A stretch of 64,000 bases of DNA from Wyeomyia smithii (lineage: Eukaryota > Arthropoda > Insecta > Diptera > Culicidae), in the NCBI RefSeq assembly GCF_029784165.1, contig NC_073695.1:146468361-146532360 (forward strand), read 5' to 3'. This document shows positions 57,113-64,000 of the stretch, in pieces; the stretch's first letter is position 1; every line of letters begins with the position of its first letter. The notes under the pieces are model-generated. The model worked only from the letters and a program-made list of their open reading frames with translations. It was not told where the DNA came from and did no database searches. Made by a program: the position numbers and the translations under genes.

Positions 57113-58924
57113 TTAAACTTTTTTTGTAGGTGTAAGTAGTTCTGCTGGTGTTAATTTTCTGGCATATCCTTTCGCAACGTACTCTTTAAAGTTAAGTATG
57201 GCCCGTTGCTTGAGTTTCTCATTTTTCGCAAGCATTTTCTCTGACAGAGTTAATCGTCTTAAGGCGTTTTGGTAACTGTCAGGGAATTTGACATCTTCCT
57301 GTCTGAACAGCATTCCAATTTCGTATCTATTCCCTAGATATTTCAGTGTGTCGTTGATTATTTCTTCAACTCTTTTGTCCTCCTTACCCTTTGGCAGACT
57401 TTCGACTGTTTTGACTCCAAAATCTTCTATGCTGAGATACCGCTTCATCATGTTTCGCATCTCGTCATTTTCCTGTATTGCCATGACATAGTCTTGTGCG
57501 ATATTCAACTTGAGGTTACCAAAGAGAATCCATCCTAGTTTGGTTCTCATAGCCATAGGAGAATTCTCGTCTAACATTCTTCTGTCCATAGGCATTAGTA
57601 GATGCGCGTTGTCGAGACCAATTAGTATTGATGGTCGTGCTACCGTATAGCTTTCAATGGGTAAGTCTTTCAGATGATTGTATTGTTTTTTCATAGCATC
57701 CATGTCTAGAGATTGAATTGGTAGCTGGAGGTTGTCAATTGTTCTTACGCCCTTCAGGATAAATGGTTTCTTTGAAGGTCCGACGAGTGTAACTTGTACC
57801 TGCCTGCTGTTCGATTGATTGGTAACGTTTTGCGTCCAGGTGAGTTTGAGAGGATTCGAGCGTCCCTCTAGGCCGAGATCATCAGCAATTTGTTCCTCGA
57901 TCAAAGTTAGTGATGAGCCGGCGTCTAAGAAAGCAAACGTATTTACTTCCTTTCCCTTGTTTCTAAGTGTTATGGGAATAATTTGGAAATAAATATTATT
58001 TCTGAATGTTTGATGGTGATTTGTAGTTCCAGAGTTAGAAGATGAAGCGTTTTCTGTGGTTTCAAGCTTTTCTACGATTTCTTCTTTCGGCGTCGTCATC
58101 ATTTTGTTGGCCTTGTCTACGTTTTTCTTATTTCTCGGATGTAGCCATCTACTATGTTTTTCCTGGCATTTATCGATGTAACATGTTCTAGCACGTTCGC
58201 AATCTTTCATTAGATGGTTTGCTCCTAGACACCCAAAGCAAAGTCGTTTTTGTGTAACAATTTTTCTCCTTGCTTCCGTGTTCATTTTTTTGAATGTATC
58301 ACATTCATAGACTTTGTGGTCCTTTTCGCAAAATGGACATTTGTTGTAGAACTTTTTCCGGTTATCTTGGTGAATGTTTACTCTTGACTTCCTTTCAGAG
58401 CTCTCGATCGAAGGGTTAACCATCCTCTGAATTTTGGCGAGTGGTTTTATCCATTCATTCAGTATTTTTAAATCTGGGCAATGAATGTTTTCTTTGCTCA
58501 ATTCTTCAGCCCACTTTATTTGAATATTATAGGGCAATTTCTTTACTATAGTATCGACCAAACGAGGGTCGTTCAGATATTGAGCACAATTGATTACATT
58601 TATTGTACTCACGAGATTATCCAGTGCATCTGCTATTTCTAATAATGCACTTTTATTCTCCTTACGAATTTTTATTAGTTCGTGGAGAAGTTCGTTATAA
58701 ATCGCCTCTAGTCGACCGTATGTTTCTTCTAGTCTTTCGATTATTTTCTTGACATTCTCCGGGTCGATCAGCAGTTGACTCACAGTTTTTGCGGCATTTC
58801 CACGCGGATTCTTCTGCAGGCGGATTAAGTTTTCAAGATTAGTAAAAGCTCCTGCTTTTGTGGTTTCTTCGTATGTTTTCTTAAATTTTGGCCAATCTTT
58901 AGGCGCGCCATCAAACCTAGGCAA
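57113..58924 (-). pseudogene. BEL copy 1 gag core, zinc knuckles and aspartic protease
   Basis: 603 codons without a stop. BEL gag core (LPRFDGAPKDWPKFKKTYEE, then VKKIIERLEETYG; residues 1-170), knuckles CPFCEKDHKVYEC, CFGCLGANHLMKDC and a variant CYIDKCQEKHSRWLH (residues 196-262), then a retropepsin-like domain with FLDAGSSLTLIEEQIAD (catalytic Asp about 334) and GLDNAHLLMP. The tail (FKEYVAKGYARKLTPAELL) is the usual link to RT. It ends at the stop 57113-57115. The upstream PHD part is in another frame. Confidence 0.92.
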
Positions 58925-58944
58925 GTCAGCCAGAGCTTGCCTTT

Positions 58945-59346
58945 TCAGGTAGATTGTCCAATCTTCGTTTTGATTGGGTTGGGCCAGACTGATATCTGGA
59001 GTTGGTTCGGGTTTACTTGGAGCTGCTTAACGAGAGCCTCCATAGTTTTCTGATGAATACGCAATATTTCTTCGGTTGTTGTCGTTCTTTCCGACGATGG
59101 TGTTCGTTTGCCTTTGGCTTGGGCTTCCAATTTCTTAAGTTTTTCTTCCATCTTTTGCTGATTTTCTGCAATCTCGTAGCATTTTTGGCATGTCCAGTAG
59201 TCCTCACTTCTCGGCGGGTCCTTCAGTCCCACACATGCCAGGTGGAACCAACGGTCACATTCGCAGCATTCCACAAGTACACCTTTCTCGTCGGATTCGA
59301 TGCACATCCGACAGTGCCCATTCGGGTTATCCACAAACTTAACCAT
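58945..59346 (-). pseudogene. BEL copy 1 gag N-terminus: PHD finger
   Basis: The ATG at 59346 opens 133 codons. Residues about 11-56 form a C4HC3 PHD finger: CRMC, CCEC, a Trp-Phe-His-Leu-Ala-Cys core, and WTCQKC. A coiled-coil-like segment (QQKMEEKLKKLEAQAKG) and Ser/Thr stretch follow, ending in a basic tail. A one-base shift near 59020 separates it from the rest of gag; the next frame picks up as SKPEPTPDISLAQPNQNEDW. PHD fingers read histone tails in other proteins. Its place at the start of an element gag rules out a stray host exon. Confidence 0.88.
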
Positions 59347-59449
59347 TTTGTTAGTGTTAGGTTTTATTTCAAGTGTCCGTCACACTACCGATACCGCGCA
59401 CGAATGAGTAAATAGAGTTTGAGTTCACTTGCTCCTCTCTGGAGCCACC

Positions 59450-60134
59450 TGCGTTATTCGCGTTACGCGGCCTCCCCGGGCGAAGGTACGGGTTAACAAG
59501 GCTTTGTCACCGAACGACAGTTAAATACGCGAGCGGAACCGATAATCGAGGCGGACCAAGACTCCTGTTAGCAACGACTACCCGGCCTCTCCCGTTTCCT
59601 GCTAGTTGCCTTACTACAGCGAAGGCCTATGCGTCTGGAAGGGGGAAATAGGTTACGTTCTAAAGGATTTTCTGTATACCATTAAGGATCACTCTGGCCT
59701 GATTAAGTCTTCTAGCTAGTGTCCTCGCTAATGTGGAGGTCTATGCTTCTTGAAGAGAAATCAAAGAGTAATCACTTAGTAATATAGGAAGGTTCGGTCC
59801 GTCCAATGAAACGACTAAATTCAGACTAACCATAAACTTCGATTTTATTCAATCAAAATTTTCTTATATACTAATTTTACGCTTACAATTCAATATTTAC
59901 AAATCAATGTATAATACAGTCTTTAAAGTACGGCAGCGCGAGCCACCTGCCTCAAAACGCTGACCTTACGTAATTACTATTTTGTTGCCAATCGTTCTAC
60001 CTGTGAGTGCATGGCTACTACATGCTACCTGCGGGAGCATTCGATTGAAATTTGATCTTCTGTTTATTTACGTTTTGAGTTTATTGGCGCTGCTCGCGCG
60101 GGTTATGGAATTTAATTTTATCGCGGCAGTAACA
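59450..60134 (-). repeat. 5' LTR of BEL copy 1
   Basis: 685 bp, the partner of 51519-52201. The internal region starts at 59449 (coding strand GGTGGCTCCAGAG), where the primer site should be; its tRNA is not recognised. The gag ATG lies about 100 bases further. Confidence 0.95.
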
Positions 60135-60139
60135 CCACC

Positions 60140-61005
60140 CATGCAGGTGATACTACAATGCAAGGTTCGCTCGACCATGTTCGTCTCCCAAAATCAAACT
60201 GCAGTCATTTGACGGGAACATTGATGAATGGCTAAGCTTTCGAGATCTGTTCACGTCTCTTTTCCATTGTAATGCAGATCTGACAAAGGTTGAAAAATTC
60301 CACTACCTCAAGGGTTGCCTTCAAGGGGAACCGAAAAGTCTAGTTGACCCATTGCAAATTACTAGATCAAACTACTTGATCGCTTGGGATATGCTGCTAA
60401 AAAGGTACGAAAACAGTAAACAATTGAAAAAGCGACAGGTCCAATCGCTGTTTCAGTTGCCAACCGTCTCTAAGGAATACCCCAGCCAACTTCATGCTTT
60501 ATTACAAGGTTTCGAAAGGATAGTACAAACATTTGACCAGATAGTGCGACCGATTGAATACAAGGACCTACTTCTAACTAATCTTCTCTTAACGCGATTA
60601 GACCCGAAAACTCGCCGAGGATGGGAAGAGATTTCTGCTACACAGATAACGGATACGGTGAAGAAGTTGTTGGACTTTCTGCACCGTCGGGTTCAAGTAT
60701 TGGAATATTTGCCTTCAAGACTGGTGGACACTAAGGGAGGTAACCAACTACCACTCCAAAGGCAGACGCCAGTGGTGGTTGAAACTAGTTACAGCAAGGT
60801 GCAATCGTCCGGTATACAATGCACGGTGTGCTCGGCGAACCATTTACTATTCCAATGCGAGACATTTCAGCGGATGTCGGTGACAGAGCGTGATGCCCTC
60901 GTTCGCACTCACTCACTTTGTCGCAATTGTTTTAAACTCGGTCATCAAGCAAAAGATTGCTAATCTAAGTACTCTTGTCGCTCGTGCAAGAGTCGTCATC
61001 ATACA
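60140..61005 (+). pseudogene. BEL/Pao copy 2 gag, remainder
   Basis: Continues gag after the insertion: LQSFDGNIDEWLSFRDLFTSLF, KVEKFHYLKGCLQGEP, LIAWDMLLKRYEN (core domain), FERIVQTFDQIVRP, then knuckles CTVCSANHLLFQC and CRNCFKLGHQAKDC. A missing A near 60190 shifts the frame, and a stop at 60961-60963 sits just after the second knuckle. The frame then goes on with SKYSCRSCKSRHHTMVC. One base and one stop separate it from an open frame. Confidence 0.88.
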
Positions 61006-61722
61006 ATGGTATGCTTTGGACGGGAAAGGGAGAACATATCCAAAAATCGCACTACTACTACCGCTGCTACCCCATTAGCAACTACGAGAAAACAACCGTC
61101 TACGCCATCTAATTCGTCCCAAATAGTCAATATGGTGGCTACCAGCACATCAGTGTCAAATTCTGCAACGTACATCAAATCAACGGTTCTTCTGGCTACT
61201 GCGGTGCTTCTTGTCGAGGACGATCATGGTAACCAAGTACCAGCACGCGCATTTCTCGATTCAGGCGCTGAGAGTAACTTCATCTCAGAGAAGTTAAGTC
61301 AACGGTTGAAGGTAGACCGAAAAAAGGTGGATATTTCTGTTCTGGGTATCGGACAGGCAGCTACAAGGGTTAAACAACGGATTCAGGCAACAATCCGTCC
61401 AAGAATATCGGATTTTACACGGGAAATGGGCTTTCTCGTGTTACCTAAGGTTACGGTACATTTGCCAACGGCAACGGTAAATGTGAAGGGATGGATTATT
61501 CCAGAGGGTATCGAAATCGTTCTGTGTGTCTATGGGAATAAACTTAGTACTAGGCATCGAGGCGTTTTTTTAACTTCTTCGTATCTGGTCGAAAATCGCA
61601 TTGGGGGAGCAAATCCTGTCATTGAAAGATTCCGTATTTGGATGGGTGGTTTCAGGCGGACTGTCATCGATCGAGCAGGCGCCACGTGTCAGCTGCCACT
61701 TGACTACAGAAGGACTGGATGA
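61006..61722 (+). pseudogene. BEL/Pao copy 2 protease region
   Basis: A Thr/Ser/Pro linker, then a retropepsin-like domain with ARAFLDSGAESNFISEKLSQRL (catalytic Asp about 61259) and SVLGIGQAATRVKQRI. A frame change near 61550-61600 moves to SLKDSVFGWVVSGGL, the C-terminal part of the same domain. Confidence 0.85.
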
Positions 61723-62185
61723 ATTGGTTGCAAAATATTGGGCTTGTGAGGAAATCGAGCTCAAAAGATCATATTTAAAGGAAGAAGAACGATGTGAGGA
61801 AATATTTAAACTATTTAAATTATATTGCGTTGCAGAACGAAGCAAATCATGCTGGTCGCCGACCAGAAGGAGGCACATCAATTAAGGCTGCAATTGGACG
61901 TAATGATGAACAGTGGAGGATTTCGTTTTCGTAAGTGGGCATCGAACTGCGCTGACGGAGAATCTAGCGATAAGCGATGTGAGTGGTATAAATCTAGATC
62001 CAGACCCTTCTGTGAAGACACTAAGATTGACCTGGATGCCAAGAACAGACGTTTTCAGATTCCAGTTCAATATCCCGCCACTGGAAAGATATGAGGAGCT
62101 TTCTAAGCGCCAAATCCGCTCATCGGAGCTGTTATTACATCAGCCAAAATATTCATGCAACTATTGTGGACTTTACAATGATTTA
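61601..62185 (+). pseudogene. BEL/Pao copy 2 RT remains
   Basis: After GLDELVAKYWACEEIEL the fingers and palm, including the YVDD box, are missing. The text resumes near 61860 with VMMNSGGFRFRKWASN, and, in another frame, VKTLRLTWMPRTDVFRFQF and IPPLERYEELSKRQI, the RT connection. A large internal deletion is clear. The frame is cut near 62185 by the Penelope fragment. Confidence 0.8.
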
Positions 62186-62705
62186 ACGCTAACGTAAGAA
62201 CTAGCACAATAATCGCGAACACAGACGGAACACGACGAGTGATCAGACAAGACACTTATTGCTCTTACAGATATAAAAGGATAATATAATAATTACCTTT
62301 CGTCTACCGGTTTCGGGCTACATATTGCCCATCGACAGGACGAGATCCCATGTCCAACTGGTTAAAATTCTCGTACGTTATATCGCACGCGTCGAAGAGA
62401 GTGAGCTGGAGATTACTTTCTCCCCGTTGTCAAGTTGAAGAGAATTGAGTTGATCGGTGCATCGTCGTCGTTCATCAATGGTTGTTTGGCCGTCGCAATG
62501 TACATTGACTCCCAAGCATTGAGGAGACCAATTTTATTGATGCTTTTGATCAGACCCGCCTTATCCCAATCGATCTCGTGTTGGTTACTCACTGTATGTG
62601 TTGCTACACTGGATTCACTCGTTTTGTTCATTTCTACTGCTCTTCTATGCTCTTTAAGCCGCACTTTAACTTTTCTTCGTGTTTGCCCGAAACAAGGGAT
62701 GGGAG
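62186..62705 (-). mobile_element. Penelope-like element, 3' fragment with GIY-YIG nuclease end
   Basis: Minus-strand frame 62664-62413 reads RLKEHRRAVEMNKTSESSVA, THTVSNQHEIDWDKAGLI and NAWESMYIATAKQPLMNDDD, the end of a GIY-YIG endonuclease as in Penelope elements; GQTRRKVKVRLKEH just upstream fits the family. The 3' UTR includes CGAAACCGGTAGACGAAAG, typical of Penelope. It is 5'-truncated before RT. Borders are set by BEL copy 2 coding sequence on both sides and are approximate. Confidence 0.8.
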
Positions 62706-63077
62706 CAGATTAGACTGGGACGAACCGCTATCATTGACGGTGGGTGAGAGTTGGCGGAAGTTTTATTCAAGATTACCTTTGCTTAACGAAATTCGCAGCA
62801 ATCGTTGCGTCATTCTCCCAGGAGCGGTGACAGTAGAACTTCATTGCTTTAGTCATGCTTCAGAAAAGGTGTATGGGGGTTGGTATGCATCCGAAGTATG
62901 GATTCAACAGGGAACGTAGCTGTACAACTGTTAACCTCAAAATCCAAGGTTGCTCCATTAGGGTGTCAAACGATACCGAGATTAGAGCTTTGTGGAGCGG
63001 TGCTGGTAGCAAAATTATATGGCAAAATTCAACAATCGTTGAAGCTCAATTTACCCACCCTTCATTAACCACAATTC
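62700..63077 (+). pseudogene. BEL/Pao copy 2 RT connection and RNase H
   Basis: RLDWDEPLSLTVGESWRKFY and CVILPGAVTVELHCFSHASEKVYGG, then, in other frames, STGNVAVQLLTSKSKVAPLG and IPRLELCGAVLVAKL. In BEL RNase H the motif is normally FSDASE; here the catalytic Asp is His. The rest of RNase H (the later Asp motifs) is missing before integrase. Confidence 0.82.
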
Positions 63078-63851
63078 ATGGGTGATTTACCAGCGGCTCG
63101 AGAAAACGTGGCTCGTCCATTTTCGAAAACGGGTGTGGATTATTTTGGTCCAATATATTTGCGACCTGCACCCAGGCGACCAACAGTACAGGCCTATGGT
63201 TCTATTTTTGTTTGTTTCTGCACAAAGGCTGTGCACATTGAGTTTGTGTCGGATTTGTCGACGGAAAGATTTTTACAAGCACTGGATTATTTTAATCCAA
63301 TATATTTGCGACCTGCACCCAGGCGACCAACAGTACAGGCCTATGGTTCTATTTTTGTTTGTTTCTGCACAAAGGCTGTGCACATTGAGTTTGTGTCGAA
63401 TTTGTCGACGGAAAGATTTTTACAAGCACCTCGCCGTTTTATGGCACGGAGAGGAAGACCAACGGATTTGTACTCCGATAACCGTACGAATTTTGTCGGA
63501 GCTCGCAATAAACTCCAAGAATTACTGCGCCTGTTGAAAAATAAGGAACACCATGGAAGGGTAGCTAAATACTGTGCAGAGGACGGAGTTCAATGGCATT
63601 TCAGTCCCCTAAGTGCGCCACATTTCGGTGGGCTTTGAGAGGCGGCAGTTCGCTCGGCGAAGCATCACATCTTAAGAATGCTGGGGGAGAACCAAGCTAC
63701 ACCGGAGGATATGAACACGTTGCTCGTTCAGGTGGAGGGATGTCTAAACTCTCGACCGATTACTGCCAGTTCCGAGGATCCCAACGATCTAGAATCACTC
63801 ACCCCAGCACATTTTTGGTCGGTACCTCACTACAAGCACTCTCAGACCAGA
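63078..63851 (+). pseudogene. BEL/Pao copy 2 integrase with internal 147-bp duplication
   Basis: Starts ENVARPFSKTGVDYFGPIYLR (first Asp). The block 63138-63284 is repeated in frame at 63285-63431 with three base changes, giving a second DYFNPIYLR and a doubled GSIFVCFCTKAVHIEFVS. Then DLYSDNRTNFVGA (second Asp; Arg for the usual Gly) and PHFGGL with a stop at 63636-63638, where a Trp before the catalytic Glu is expected. EAAVRSAKHH and LNSRPITASSEDPNDLESLTP follow in frame. Confidence 0.9.
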
Positions 63852-63945
63852 CTATATTTGTGATGTTAGCAATAGTTTTTTAAATGTAGTCTACTATGAT
63901 TGACGGAAATAAATAAATAAATAAATGAATAAATAAATAAATAAA
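63852..63945 (+). mobile_element. 94-bp LINE-D 3' tail inserted in BEL copy 2
   Basis: GTGATGTTAGCAATAG and GTAGTCTACTATGAT, then an (AAAT)n tail, match the 3' end of LINE-D at 28184-28260 (opposite strand). AGACCAGA (63844-63851) and AGATCAGA (63946-63953) flank it as an 8-bp duplication with one change. Removing it restores BEL sequence (ALSDQ to NYLDIPTNRL). Confidence 0.85.
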
Positions 63946-64000
63946 AGATCAGAATTACCTGGACATTCCAACCAACCGTTTAAAACAGTGGCAACTGGTA
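63946..64000 (+). pseudogene. BEL/Pao copy 2 pol C-terminal domain (start)
   Basis: QNYLDIPTNRLKQWQLV is the conserved stretch after BEL integrase. It runs off the window edge; the 3' LTR of copy 2 should lie beyond. Confidence 0.8.

Larger units (their letters stand above)
51519..60134 (-). mobile_element. BEL/Pao copy 1 with envelope-like gene (endogenous retrovirus-like)
   Basis: 8616 bp, minus strand, bounded by LTRs with perfect TGTTA/TAACA ends and by the duplication CCACC (51514-51518, 60135-60139). Order: 5' LTR, PHD-gag, protease, RT, RNase H, integrase with C-terminal domain, envelope-like region, polypurine tract, 3' LTR. It lies inside BEL copy 2 gag. The LTRs differ by two substitutions and a 2-bp indel, so the insertion is young, yet about six lesions break the coding region. 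Confidence 0.95.

Noticed and set aside
58945..59346. PHD-finger ORF as a host chromatin gene
   Set aside because: It starts about 100 bases after the BEL 5' LTR, is on the element strand and leads into the gag core after one frameshift, so it is element sequence.

Overview
This window is a dense nest of insect transposable elements. I find no convincing host gene, no ribosomal RNA or tRNA gene, no CRISPR array and no bacterial-style operon. It looks like a culicine mosquito genome, probably Aedes. The reasons are the mixture of Ty3/gypsy, BEL/Pao, RNase H-bearing and Jockey/CR1-like LINEs, Penelope, tRNA-derived SINEs and MITEs, plus dispersed repeats I recognise from mosquito DNA (CCGGAAGTCGCC units; the CTCAGCTCGTCGAGCTGAG to GAGAAAGGCAAAA repeat; CTCGATTATCCGGA ends). 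The species is an inference.

Layout. 1-2166: 3' half of Ty3/gypsy element A, ending in a short LTR. 2167-5626: 5'-truncated Jockey-type LINE carrying a TTAA-flanked piggyBac-like MITE. 5628-9892: gypsy B pol, split by a LINE with an 8-bp target duplication (7193-8620). 9893-13832: LINE-A copy 1 (RNase H type), with LINE-B (11812-13491) inside its 3' UTR. 13833-19846: no genes; MITEs, a SINE with a 12-bp duplication, tandem repeats. 19847-22175: LINE-C (minus). 22176-28183: dispersed repeats, a SINE, MITEs, a 167-bp tandem duplication. 28184-30470: LINE-D (minus), interrupted by a 519-bp insertion. 30938-35042: complete but decayed CsRn1-clade gypsy element with two LTRs. 35966-38806: LINE-E. 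39541-45545: LINE-A copy 2 (minus), nearly full length. 45590-47497: two head-to-head LINE linker fragments, one holding a 1175-bp hAT element with an 8-bp duplication. 47498-49848: gypsy C pol (minus). 49849-64000: BEL/Pao copy 2 (plus), interrupted by BEL/Pao copy 1 (51519-60134, minus), a Penelope 3' fragment and a 94-bp LINE tail.

The most interesting object is BEL copy 1. It has two nearly identical 683/685-bp LTRs, a CCACC target duplication, a gag that begins with a PHD finger, a full pol, and an envelope-like region resembling the baculovirus F class (furin-like RMKR followed by a hydrophobic segment; C-terminal transmembrane helix). That is the layout of an insect endogenous retrovirus. 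It is inactivated by about six stops and frameshifts. It sits inside the gag gene of BEL copy 2, whose reading frame continues across the insertion once one copy of the duplication is removed.

No coding region here is intact from end to end. Start positions given for pseudogenes are domain or junction limits, not translation starts.
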